From NCBI GenBank assembly GCA_963383645.1, contig OY726559.1, positions 112,293,393 to 112,357,392 of the forward strand: a DNA stretch of 64,000 nt, read 5' to 3'. The position numbers were made by a program, and so were the translations under genes. Origin of the DNA: Muscardinus avellanarius. Its lineage: Eukaryota > Chordata > Mammalia > Rodentia > Gliridae. Under the pieces are notes generated by a model. It was not told the origin of the DNA. It ran no database searches and worked only from the letters and a program-made list of their open reading frames with translations. Positions 22,601 through 34,910 of this stretch are shown piece after piece. The stretch's first letter is position 1. Each line of letters opens with the position of its first letter.

Positions 22601-23879
22601 CCACAAATGCCCAAGAAGAGAAAGATGAAACTCTGTCTTCAATGAAACTTCTAAAAAGCCACATCCTCAATCTATAAACTCAGAAGAACGGCAAGCTGCG
22701 GGAGAATGCATGTCTCCTCAAGAGAAGAGAGAAGCTGAGGGTGAACACAGATACCTACACCGGCTTTAAAAAGAAACGAACCGGGCGTGGCGGCGCACGC
22801 TTGGCATCCCAGCATTTGGGCTGGTTGAGGCAGGAAGATCGTGGTTTGTGGCCAGCGTCAGCTACTTAGTGAGGCCCTCTGCAATGTAACGAAACCCTGT
22901 TTCAAAAAATAAAGAGTTAAAAATAGGGCTAGTAATAAATAAAGAGTTCAAAATAGGGCTCTGAGTGAGGTAGAGTGCCCCTGGGTTTAATCCCTGGTAC
23001 CGCTAAATAAATAAATAAACAAACAAATAAATAAATAAATAAATAAATATTAAGGCTAGAAGGAGCTATCTTTTTATTATTTATTTTATTTTATTTATTT
23101 ATTTTTGCAGGTCTGGGGATGGAACCCAATGGCATTCAACCTCTGAGCTACACCCCCGGCCCTATTTTTTTTTTCTTTATTTTAAACTGGGTCTCACTAA
23201 GTTGCAGAGGGCCTCACTAAGTAGCTGAGGCTGTCCGTGAACTGCGATCCTCCAGTCTCAGCTTCCCAAATGCTGGGATTACAAGCATGCGCCACCACGC
23301 CTGGTAAGGTTTACTTTTAATGAAGAATTCTAGAATAGTTCCCAGTAAGGCTATGGAAAGTACTGATAATATAGAATTGCACTGACAGTCTGCTATAGTC
23401 AGGAAAGAACAGTTTGTGCTAGGGTCAAAATCAACTTCAAAGAGTGGGTGACCTAGAGCAAGGTGTGGTGGCGTACACTTGTCATCCCAGCACTTGGGAA
23501 GCTGAGACAGGAGGATTGTGGTTCTCAGACAGCCTCAGTTACTAAGTGAGGTCTCTGTTTCAAAATAAATAATAAAAGCCGGGCGTGGTGGCTCATGCTT
23601 GTAATCCCCGCGCTTGGGAGGCAGAGACAGGAGGATCGTGCTGGTTCGGAGCCAGCCTCGCTGACTTAAGAGACCCTGTTTCCACATAAAAAAGTTAAAA
23701 AATAGGTCTGGGAGTGTAGCCCGTGGGAGTGTATCCCGGGGGAGTGTATCCCAGAGGTAGAAGGGCTTCCAGGAACCCCAGCACCACAAAAAAATAATAA
23801 TAAAATAAATAAATAATTAAAAATAGGGCTGGGGGTGGAGCTGGGAGGTAGAATGCCCCTGGGTTCCATCCCCAGTACT

Positions 23880-23912
<33 letters not shown>

Positions 23913-24880
23913 GAGTGCCTCCACAGGTCAAGGTCTACTTTAATTCCAGCTACCGGTCCATCTTGACCACACAGTGAGCCCAAGCTTCCAGAGGCGTCCC
24001 CATTTATACCTTCACGGTCTGGAACGCATCTAGACTGTTTGGTACCATGGCCTGGGAGGTGATGAATCTTATATCTGACCTCGTGTCCTTTGGCCTGGAA
24101 AGAGCATTGACGAGGCGTGAGCCTGTATTGATTGCTAATAAGGGCAGTATTCATTGCTAATAAGAACAAGCTTTCCTAGTTGGGCAGAACAGTAAAATCC
24201 TTTTTCTCTGCTTCAAGCTGTCAGCCAAGAGCTGCAGCCAAGGTTGACCTCGCTCAGCTACAAGTTGGCTGTTAGCCCAGCTGAACACTGAACGTTAAAA
24301 CATGGGCACCTCCACTTAGAAAAAGAATTATACAGACTTTCACAACAGTTTAAAGTTAAAATATGAAAAGGCAAGGTATATTAGCCCAATATTAATTATT
24401 AATAACATAAAATAGTGATAGCCCCCAAACCTCTGTGCTTTGTTTTTTGTTTGTTTGTTTGTTTGTTTTTTAGTACTGGGCATGGAACCCAGAGATATTC
24501 TACCTCTGAGCCACACCCCTCAGCCCTATTTATTTTTTATTGTTTATTTTTTGAAACAGGGTCTCACTGAGTTGCAAAGGGGCTCACCAAGTAGCTGAGG
24601 ATGTCCTCGAACCGCGATCCCCTGGTCTCAGCCTCCCAAATGCTGGGATTACAAACGTGCACCACTACACCCAGTGTCTGTACTTTGAAAGACTATATTC
24701 CTATGTCTTTCTTTTCTTCATGATAAAACAAGCTTTCAACATAGTAAGTAACTTCTAGCAGATAAAGACAAGGAAAAGCTGAGAGTTCACCAAGGACATA
24801 AGTGGACAATATATGTTTTAAAGTTTAAGCACAAAATAGGCTTCTACCATACAGCCCCCGGACCTTGCCAACTAAGTAAC
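19381..24880. repeat. Intergenic block 2: SINE-packed
   Basis: + SINEs: 19392-19568 with (AC)n 19566-19604, 19620-19820, 20646-20795, 21460-21660, 21826-22015, 22778-23008, 23463-23575, 23578-23788 (type 2) and extra monomer 23821-23880. - SINEs: 19868-20010, 20180-20270, 20832-21034, 22066-22256, 23106-23305, 24460-24675. An ID element lies on - at 21705-21800. Remaining gaps show no gene. Confidence 0.65.
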
Positions 24881-24884
24881 ACTT

Positions 24885-24923
<39 letters not shown>

Positions 24924-27092
24924 TACTGGAGGTGGAACCCAGAGGCTTTCTACCTCCGGGCTATACTCCCAGACCTATTTTATATTTTATTTGGAAACAG
25001 GGTCTCGCTAAGTTGCTGAGAGCCTCACTAAGTAGCTGAGGCTGGTTTCGAACCTGTATGATCCTCCTGTCTCAGCCTCCCAAGCACGGGGATTACAAGC
25101 GTGCGCCAACACACCCGGCGAAGTAACACATTTTGATGAGTGATGTCAGACCTGTCTGTCCCTATGAGGATGGAAGACTAACAGAGAGCTGGGCGTGGTG
25201 GTGCACGCTTGTGATCCCAGCATTCGGGGGGCTGAGACGGGAGGATCACGGTTCACAGCCAGCCTCGGCTACTCAGTGAGACCCTTTGCAACTCAGTTAG
25301 ACCCTGTTTGAAAAGAAAGAATAAAAAATAGGGCTGGAGGTGTAGCTCGGAGGTAGAATGCCCCTGGGTTCCACCCTCAGTACTGCAAAAAATAAAAAAT
25401 TAAAATTAAAATTAAAAAATAAAGCCAGTTAAATTCAAAAAGGTAGGATGGAGAAAGTATCAAAGAAAAAATAGAAGTTAATAAAATAGAAAATGGATAT
25501 ACAGTAAAGAAAATCAACAAAGACAAAAGATTGCGTGTGTGTGTGCATGTTCTGGAGATTGAACCCAGGGGCATTCTACCTTTGAGCTACATCCCCAGAC
25601 CTATTTAATTTTGAAACAAGGCCTGACTAAGTAGCCAAGGCTGGCCTCAAACCTGCAATCATCCTGTCTCAGCCTCCCAAATACTGAGATTACGTCTGGC
25701 AAAAGATTCTTTAAAAAGGCTAATTCAGTTGATGAATCCCTACAGAGAGATCAAGAATTTAAAGAGAATGGAAAAGAAAGCATAAACATCAAACCTGTAA
25801 TTAAATATGCATGCCAGAGACCACCAGTTAGCTTTACCAGTGAGCTCTTCCAAATGTACAAGGAAAACACTGATCCTAACAAACTTCAAAGACAAGGAGG
25901 AACTTGCTTTATAAGACCAATGTAATTTCTTTTAATTTTTGCAATACTGGGAATTGAACCCAGGGGCATTCTACTTTCAAGCTACACCCCCCAGCCCTAT
26001 TTATTATTCTTTGTTTTGAAACAGGGTCTCCCTGAGTTACAAAGGGCCTCACTAAGTAGCTGAGGCTGTCCACGAACCTGCGATCTCCCTGTCTCAATCT
26101 CCCAAGTGCTAGAATTACAAGCGTGCTCCACCATGCCCGGCTCCAATGTAATTTTGATAGTAAAATCTGTCAAGGATGAGAAAGTATAAGTTCATCTTTG
26201 TCATTGATGCAATTTGTGTGTGAGGGTACTGGGGATTGAACTCAGGGATATTCTCCCTCTGAACTACACCCCAGCTCTATTATTTTTATTTTTATTTTTA
26301 AACAGTGTCTCACTAAGTTAGGGAGGGCCTCACTAAGTGTCTGAGGCTAGCGAAGAACCCTGTCTCAGCCTCCCTAATGCTGGGATTAAAAGCATGCACC
26401 ACCATGCCTGGCTCATGAATGCAAATTCTAAAATCTAAAAACTAAACTATAAGTCAAATCCAGTAATTACTTTAAAAATATGCTTAATGACGAAGTTGAA
26501 TGTAGGGATGATTTACTAAAAAATGCAAAAATGCATTTCTTAAAATGTAACATCCTTTATGTAAAAATAAAGGAAAAACTCTTAGCAAATTAAGAACAGA
26601 AGAAAACTTACTTATTCTAATGAAGAGTATCTACCAAAAACATTTACAGAAAATATCATATTTAGCTTGACGTGGAGACACATGTCTGTGATCCCAGCAC
26701 TTGGGAGGCTGAGACAGGAGGCGTGCAGGTTTAAGGACAGCCTCAGCAATTTAGCAAGACCTTCAGTAACTTAACAAGACCCCGTTTCAAAATACAAAAT
26801 AAAAGGGGTTGGAGGGATAGCTTAGAGGTAGAATGTCCCGGGGTTCGATCCATGGTACAAATAAAAAAAAGATTATAACTTGAAGAATTGTGTGCACACG
26901 TGCGCTAAGACATAAACAAGAATGCTCCTGAGCTGGGCATGGTGGCACACACCTGAGATCCCAGTACTTGGGAGGCTGGGACAGGAGGATTGCAAGTATC
27001 GAGACTATTTCAAAATAAAAGTAAAATAGGGCTGGGGTGGGAGTGTAGTTTGGAGGTAGAATGCCCAAATTCCATCCCCTGTAACACACACA

Positions 27093-27143
<51 letters not shown>

Positions 27144-28539
27144 TAGTTCCAAAATCATGTAGACACGGTTCTCCTTGAGGTACTTTTAATGGACCAAAAT
27201 GAATTAGCCCCTGTTCACACCCTGTGTGTTTTTCCTGGGGTGCCTTAGGTCTGCAGTGATAACATACCTAAGGTGATGGGTCCTGATAGATAAGAAATTA
27301 AATGTCCCCTTGGAAAGCCCTGGACATACATCCTGCTAAAACGTGTCCTAGAAAAAAATACGTCGCTGCCCAGGGCGGCTAACATCTCGTGGACCTCTGT
27401 GGGCCTGTATCGCCCGGATAGAGACTAGGCTTTTCAAAAATCATGAAAGCAATCCATATATACAACAATTTGTAAAAGCAAAACTCAAGCAATATCAAAT
27501 AAAATACCTATAATTCCTCAAATGTAACCACTGTTTTAGGGGGACACTTTCCAGGAAAAAAAGTATATTTATACTTGTTTATATACACATGGATACTATT
27601 TTCTTTATTTCAGCCCCAAAAGGACTAGTCCTATAATAATAGTACAAATACCGAAGCCCACCTCCCTGCTACAATTGTATTAGTGTACTACAATAGTGTT
27701 GTAAAGACCAAGCCCCACCCTGCTGCTTTCTCTTCCACTACTCAGGGTGTTCTTGTCTTCTTAACATATGTAGGTTCACTTCATTTTTATTTATTTATTT
27801 TTAATTAATTTATTTTTTTAGTGATACTGGTTGGGTTTTTTTAGTGATACTGGGAATTTTTTTTTTTTAGTGATACTGGGGGTTTTAGTGATACTGGGGG
27901 TTGAATCCAGGAGCATTCTACCTCTTAGCTACACCCCTCAACCCCTATTTTATTTTTTATTATGCAACTACTTGCTGAGACTGGCCTTGAACCTACAATC
28001 CTCTGGTCTCAGCCTCCCAGGTACTGGAATTACAGGCATGGGTCACCACGTCCTGGTGGGTCAGAATATTCTTAAATAGTCCCATGCTTATAGTCTTTTA
28101 TGTTACTTCCAGTGTTTAAGAAATAATGAATGTTACTACAATAAAGTGTGTGTGTATGTGTGTGCACACGTGTATGTGTGCATGTATTTGTATGTGTGTG
28201 TTACTAGAGATTGAACCCAGGGGCATTCCAGTCTCCCAACTACCCCCTCCAGCCCTAATTTATTTTTATTTTGAAACAGAGGCCCGCTAGGTTGATGAGA
28301 GTCTCACTACTGGCAGAGGCTGGCCTCCTGTCTCAGCCTCCCATGTACTAGGACGATAAGTGTGTGCCACCATGCCTGGCTACAAAAACCTTTTTCGAGT
28401 GCTGTCTTCCCCCACTTTCCTTGCGGTAATTTCCCAGTAGCAAAGATGTGGGGCCGAGGGCGTGGGGTTTTCAAGAACTCAGCACTTATTTTCTCACTTT
28501 AATTGGGGGGCAGGAAACTTTGATTTAGTAGTTAAAGAT
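24881..28539. repeat. Intergenic block 3 up to the FCRL5 promoter
   Basis: (TG)n 24888-24921; - SINEs 24922-25120, 25548-25700, 25940-26143, 26226-26413, 27886-28058, 28198-28381; + SINEs 25190-25385, 26665-26862, 26932-27085 with (CA)n 27086-27140. 27180-27780 is single-copy-looking and AT-rich. A four-copy repeat of agtgatactgg lies at 27820-27903. Confidence 0.65.
28257..28435 (+). repeat. Local duplication flanking FCRL5 exon 1, copy 1
   Basis: Matches 28991-29180: a SINE left half plus about 50 bp of non-SINE flank (tttttcgagtgctgtcttcc and onwards). The shared flank means duplication, not two independent SINE insertions. Exon 1 lies between the copies. Confidence 0.75.
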
Positions 28540-28549
28540 GGGAATTCCC
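28540..28549. promoter_or_regulatory. Palindromic NF-kB-like site GGGAATTCCC upstream of FCRL5
   Basis: A perfect palindromic kappa-B consensus lies 83 bp before the first in-frame ATG of FCRL5, just after an Ets/PU.1-like CAGGAAA. No TATA box is seen nearby. The distance suits a TATA-less B-cell promoter; binding is an inference. Confidence 0.4.
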
Positions 28550-28631
28550 AGTTCCTTTTTTCTGATTCATGAGTGCATTTTTTTCTTTCTTTCTTTGTAA
28601 AAGGGTTTTCTCTGGGGTGCCTGGGGCTGCT

Positions 28632-28716
28632 ATGGACACTGTTAGGTCCAGATCGAGTCTGCTCTCTCTGGTGGTTTCAGCCTTCATGCTGCTCTGGGTG
28701 ACTCTGCTGGTCCTGG
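28632..28716 (+). CDS. FCRL5: FCRL5 exon 1: signal peptide start, two in-frame ATGs
   Basis: ATG 28686 gives MLLWVTLLVL, matching the human start (MLLWVILLVL). ATG 28632, in frame 54 bp upstream, adds MDTVRSRSSLLSLVVSAF; its context (gctATGG) is better than that of 28686 (ttcATGC). As I recall, mouse Fcrl5 also has a residue extension before the equivalent position. Donor is GGTAAGT, phase 1. Confidence 0.85.
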
Positions 28717-30547
28717 GTAAGTCAGTGGCCTGGGGTGGCGTGGGGAAGCTTCCCTCTGGCCCATGACCTGGTCCCTTCCTGGGGCCAGCACTGCTCAGAA
28801 TCTCTCTCATATAAGAAAACTGTCTTTAGAGACTTTACTGTTCTGTTCAGATCTCCCTCTTCAAGTGGTCACCGCTGGGAGAGTCCAGGGGGTTTTCATA
28901 GAGATAAATCACAGTGATTAAAAAGTTAATCCAGGTTTCACTTTTGCTTTTCTTCAACAACTACTTCACGAAGCCTAGAAAATGGGTTGTGATTTATTTT
29001 TATTTTGAAACAGAGTCCCGCTAGGTTGATGAGAGTCTCACTACTGGCAGATACTGGCAGAGGCTGGCCTCCTGTCTTAGCCTCCCAAGTACTAGGACTA
29101 TAAGTGCGTGCCACCACGCCTGGCTACAAAAGAAAACTTTTTCGAGTGCTGTCTTCCCCCACTTTCCTTACAGCAATCCCCATTTCTCCACATTTTGTTC
29201 AAAGAAAAGCCCGCTCTCCTCCCTTCAAAGGGGATGGGTTTATTCCTTGTTAAGAATAGGCCAGCTCCTGTCCCAGGCACAGAGGGCAAGTTTTCTGCAC
29301 ACCAGTGTGAGTCACAGCAGAGATGGGACATCAAGAACATTACAGGTGCCGGGCATGGTGGCGCACGCTTGTAATCCCAGCATTGGCGGATCGCGGACAG
29401 CCTCAGCTACTTATAGTGAGGCCCTCTGCAACCCAGTGAGACCTGGTTTAAAAATAAAGAATGAAAAGATAGGGCAGAGGGTGTAGCTCAGAGGTAGAAT
29501 GCCCCTGGGTTCCATCCTCAGACCTGCAAAAAGAAGAAGAAGAAGAAGAAGAAGAAGAAGAAGAAGAAGAAGAAGAAGAAGAAGAAGAAGAAGAAGAAGA
29601 AGAAGAAGAAGAAGAAAAAGGAGGAGGAGGAGGAGGAGAGGAAGAGGAGGAGAGGAGGAGGAGGAGGAGGAGAGGAGGAGGAGGAGGAGGAGGAGGAGGA
29701 GGAGGAGGAGATTACAGGAGCAGGGCAGGTGCAGAGGGGCTGAGCACAAACCAAAACCTACAGCCAGAATAGTCTCTGGTGCCAGGGGCACACAAGTCAC
29801 GCCAATTAACTGGATGGTTTTTAACCAAGGTATAAGGATTAGAATTAAATACACATAGCCAGTCGTGGTGGCGCACGCTTGTAATCCCAGCATTCGGGAG
29901 GCTGAGACAGGAGGATCACGGTTTGTGGCCAGCCTCAGCTACTTAGTGCGGCCCTCTGCAACTCAGTGAGGCCCTGTTTCAAAATAAAGAATAATAAATA
30001 GAGCTGGGGGTGTAGCTCTGAGGTAGAATGCCCCTGAGTTCCATCCCCAGTACCGCAAAAAACAAAGCTCCACTGCAGGCTGCCCTCCACCAGAGCGTTC
30101 CCTCTGCCTTCCAAACTCTCCCCTGCCACACTCCTGGAGCCCCTCCATGGCTCACACAGCCCTCATCCTGGGCTCCGCACTCCTCTCTGCTCTCCCCTCC
30201 GCCACCTCTCCCGGCCTTCCAGATCCCGACCCCTGACACAATGTCACTTCTTCCCTTGTTTATTTCCTGCCTTAGCGCCCCCTCTTCCTTCAATCCCCAG
30301 TGCCAAAATAATAAAAAGGCCAGCAAGGATGCCTGTTCTCTCTTGGCATCACACAAGTGTCAGGGTAGCTTTCCGGAAGCTCACACTCTGGATAAATGTA
30401 CAAACATCCCTGGCCTTTGCCAGACCTGGCGTTTACTCCCAAAACATACGGACCCCACCTAGCCACACACCTGCTGTGAACTCCTGGCTTCCCAGTTTCC
30501 CAAGCGTCACCTTCTTCGGGTACCTTCTGTGGTCCACTCACATCTTC

Positions 30548-30598
<51 letters not shown>

Positions 30599-33384
30599 GG
30601 CCTCAGCAACTTAGTGAGACCCTGTTTCAAAATTAAAAAATAAAGCCGGGCATGGTGGTGCACAGGCGGAGACGGGAGGATCATGCAGGTTCAAAGAAAA
30701 CCTCAGCTTCTTAGTGAGGCTCTCAGCAACTCAGTGAGACCCTGTTTCCAAATAAAAGAGAAAATAGGTCTGGGAAAATAGGTCTGGGAATAGGTCTGGG
30801 GATTTGTTTCCAAATAAAAGAGAAAACAGGGTCTGGGAGACCCTGTTTCCAAATAAAAGAGAAAATAGGTCTGGGAGTGTAGCCCATAAGTAGAAGGCCC
30901 CTGGGTTACATTCCCTATACCACACACCAAAAAAAATTTTCTTAATTAAAAAATTAAAAGAGTGGAAGTGTAGCTCAGGTAGAATGATTCCCCTGGACTC
31001 AACCTCCAGTATCAAAAACACAACAAAAACAAAAACAGAATCTCGTGTGTATTTCTTTTCTTTTCTTTTCTTTTCTTTTTTTTTTGGGGGGGGGCAGGTC
31101 TAAGACCCTTTATTTTGAAACAGGGTCTCACTGAGTTGCAGAGGGCCTCACTAAGTAGCAGAGGCTGGCCATGAACCGCGATCCTCCTGTCTCAGCCTCC
31201 TGAATGCTGGGATGACAAGCATGCCCACCACGCCCGGGTTCATGTATATTTCTATGATTCTACTTACACCCTTTATTATAGTCCTATGACCTGGTCTCAT
31301 GTTTTCATTTCCCCTACCTGTCCATTTTTTTTTTTACAAGCAGATACCATATTTTAACCTTATGTTAGAAGTCTAAGTACAATGCCTTAGTATATAAATA
31401 TATAGATATTTAGTCGGGCGTGGTGGTGCATGCTTGTAATCCCAGTACTTGGATTCGTGGCCAGCCTCAGCAACTTGTGAGACCCTCCACAACTTAGTGA
31501 GACTCTGTTTCAAAATAAATAATAAGCCGGGCGTGGTGGCGCACGCTTGTAATCCCCGCACTTGGGAGACAGAGACAGGAGGATCGCGCAGGTTAAAGCC
31601 AGCCATGAGCGCTGGCTTAGGAGACCCTGTTTCCAAATAAAACTGTAAAAATAGGTCTGGGAGTGTAGCCCAGAGGTAGAAGGGCTTCCAGAAACCCCAG
31701 TACCACCAAAAATAAATAAATAAACAAACAAACAAATAAATAAATAGTAATACAAAATAAATAGGGTTGGGGGTGTAGCTCAGAGGTAGGATGACCCTGG
31801 GTTCCATCCCCAGCACTAGATAGATATTTGATAAATAACCTAATATTTATAGAAATGAGGTTTTTTTTTTACATTAATGGGAATGGAACCCAGGGACATT
31901 CTACCTCTGAGCTACATCCCCAACCCTATTTTTTATTCTTTTTATTTTGAAACAGGGTCTCGCTGAGTTGCAAAGGGCCTTACTAAGTAGTAGCCGAGGC
32001 TGTCCTCAAACCACAGTCCTGTCTCAGCCTCCCAAATGCTGGGATTACAAGCGTGCGCCACCACGCCTGGCCCAGAAATGAGGGTTTAAAAAAAAAAAAA
32101 AGAATAAGTAGATGGGAAAATGCACCGTCTTTGAAAGCCAAACTGTCCTTGATTCGAGCTCATCCCTGGTCCTTTGTTCTCTTGCAGCTCCGGTCAGTGA
32201 ACAATCTGGTGAGTTCTCATTTCCTTTTCTCATGTGTCTCTAAATAGTGTCTCCCTAGTCCAGCCTGGGGGTGCACATCTGTGGAGGATGAGACAGGAGG
32301 GCCACAGGTTCAAGACCAGCCTCAGCAACTTGGCAAGACCGTCAGCAACTGAGCGAGACCCTATTTCAAGATAAAAAATAAAACAGGGTAGAGGTGGAGC
32401 TCAGAGATAGAACACCGCTGGGTTCAGCCCCCAGTGCCAAAAAAAGTAAAAGGCCAACAGGGATGTCTGGTCTCTGTTGGCGTCACCCAAGGGCCAGGGA
32501 AGCTTTCCGGAAGCTTACCCCCTGGATAAAGTTGCATGTACAAACATCCCTGGCCTTTGCCAGACCTGGCATTTGCTCCCATTACAAATGGACCCCACCT
32601 AGCGGGGTGGTTACCAGGAGCTCATGGTAAAAGTGCAGGACTTGCCACGGGACCCTGTGCAGCCAGGGAGTGGAGAGAATCGCCCTGAACACATCGCACT
32701 GTGGAGAGGCCAGCAAGAATAATGCATCCCTTGCAGCTTTGGGAGTAGAATTCTTCCAGAAATGTCTTAAGAACAGAACATTCATCAACCAAGCCAGTAT
32801 AAGGAAGAAATGCAGAAAAAAAGGAAAACTGGAGCCAGGCGTGGTGGGCACGCTTGTAATCCCAGTACTTGGGAGGCTGAGACAGAAGGATCACAGTTCG
32901 AGGCCAGCCTCAGCTACTTAGTGAGGCCCTCTGCAACTCAGTGAGGCCCTGTTTCAAAATAAAGAATAAAAAATAGGGCTGGGGGTGTAGCTCAGAGATA
33001 GAATGGGCCTAGTTTATATCCCCAGTACTGCAAAAAATAAAAAATAAAAATAGGGCTGGGGGTGTAGCTTAGACATAAATGCCCCTGGGTTTCATCCCCA
33101 GTTCTACAAAATAAAATTTAAAAAAAAGGGAAGCCGGGCGTGGTGGTGCACGCTTGTAATCCCAGCATTCGGGAGGCTGAGACCGGAGGATTGTGGTTCG
33201 AGGACAGCCTCAGCTACTTAGTGAGGCCCTTTGCAACTCAGTGAGACCCTGTTTCAAAATAAAGAATAAAAAGTAGGGCTAGGGGTATAGCTCGGAAATA
33301 GAATGCCCCTGGATTCCATCCCGAGTACTGAAAAAGAAAAAAAGGGAGGAAACTGAGATAAGGGCAAATTATGGGTATCACACT

Positions 33385-33426
<42 letters not shown>

Positions 33427-34860
33427 GTACTGGGAATTGAACCCAGGGGCATTCTAACTCTGAGCTACACCCCAGCCTGATTTTATTTTTTGTTTAAAAC
33501 AGGGTCTCCCTAGGTTGCTGAGAGTCTCACTACATTGCTGAGGCTGTCCTCAAATCTGTGATCCTCCTGTCTTAGTCTCCCAAGTACTGGGATGACAGGC
33601 GTGCACCACCACGCCCGGCCATCACCCTCTAGAAATTGTCTTGCTTACTGTCATCTTTCTGGGCAGCACCATCCCTCGGGAAAGGTGGCTGACATGCAGC
33701 CTGGGGCCATTGGTGCCATCTAAGGGGTCCTCCTGGGCACTGTCCAAAGCTAGGCCGTCCAGTCTACCCCGCAGGCACCTCTGCAGCTGGGACCGTAGGC
33801 ACCTGTGCTCATTTTCTCTCTTCCCTCTCCTCCCCAGCAACCGCACCCAAATCTGTGATTACCCTGCATCCTCCGTGGACCACTGTCTTCTACACAGAAA
33901 CGGTGAGGCTGACTTGCAACGGGCTTAGAACCCACAGGTCACAGGAAACCAAATGGTACTACAATGATAGACTTAAAACCAGACATCAGGGGAACACCTT
34001 GGAGGCCCGTGAGTCCGGAGACTACAGATGCCAGGCTGGCGAGTCCCCTGGGAGCGACGCCGTGCGCCTGACCTTTTCTAGAGGTGAGAGGGTCAAAGAC
34101 ACTAAACGCTCCGCAGCAGCCCAGCCCACCTGCCCCTCTAGCTTTCTCCTCCATCCATGTTTGATGACCCAGACGTGAACCACGCTGTGGTCAGGCACCC
34201 AGGGAAAGGGTTAAACAGCTCGGTATAGCCAAGAGAGGAAACAGGATTCACTTAAAATTTTATATATACATGTGCCAGGTGTGGTGGCACACGCTTGTAA
34301 TCCCAGCATTCGGGAGGCTGAAACAGAGAGGATCTGGGTTCGCGGCCAGCCTCAGCTACTTAGTGAGGCCCTTTGCAACTTAGCGAGACCCTGTTTCAAA
34401 ATAAAGAATAACAAATAGGGCTGGGGGTGTGGCTTGGAGGTAGAATGACTCTGTGTTCTATCCCCAGTACGGAAAAAGAAAATTTAAGGGGCTGGGGGTG
34501 AAGCTCAGTGCAGCGCTCCTGGGTTCCATTCCCAGTGGAGCAAAATAAATAACATATACAAATGTGACCCGAAAATTTTGTTTTTGTTGTTGTTTTACAA
34601 GCTGCTCAGATAAAAGGAAATTTGAGAAGCAACTTATTTGAATTGTTTTTATATGTTAAGATGTATAGCTTTAATAAAGCTGGGCACAGTGGCACACACT
34701 TGTAATCCCAGTACTTGGGAGGCTGAGACAGGGGGGTCACAGGTTCAAGGGCAGCCTCAGCAAGCAGTGAGGCTCTCAACCTAGCAAGATTCTGTTTCAA
34801 AACAAAAAGTAAAAAGGCTGGGGGAGTAGCTCAGAAGTAGAATTCCCCTGGGTTCAGTCC

Positions 34861-34910
<50 letters not shown>

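Larger units (their letters stand above)
28717..32187. repeat. FCRL5 intron 1
   Basis: - SINE part 28990-29123; + SINE 29348-29525, then (AAG)n 29531-29617 and (GGA)n 29618-29709; + SINE 29863-30057; (CA)n 30551-30597; + SINE with internal duplications 30643-30925; extra monomer 30956-31010; - SINE 31096-31238; + SINEs 31413-31525 and 31526-31710 (type 2); extra monomer 31762-31817; - SINE 31871-32072. 30060-30550 is single-copy-looking. Confidence 0.65.
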
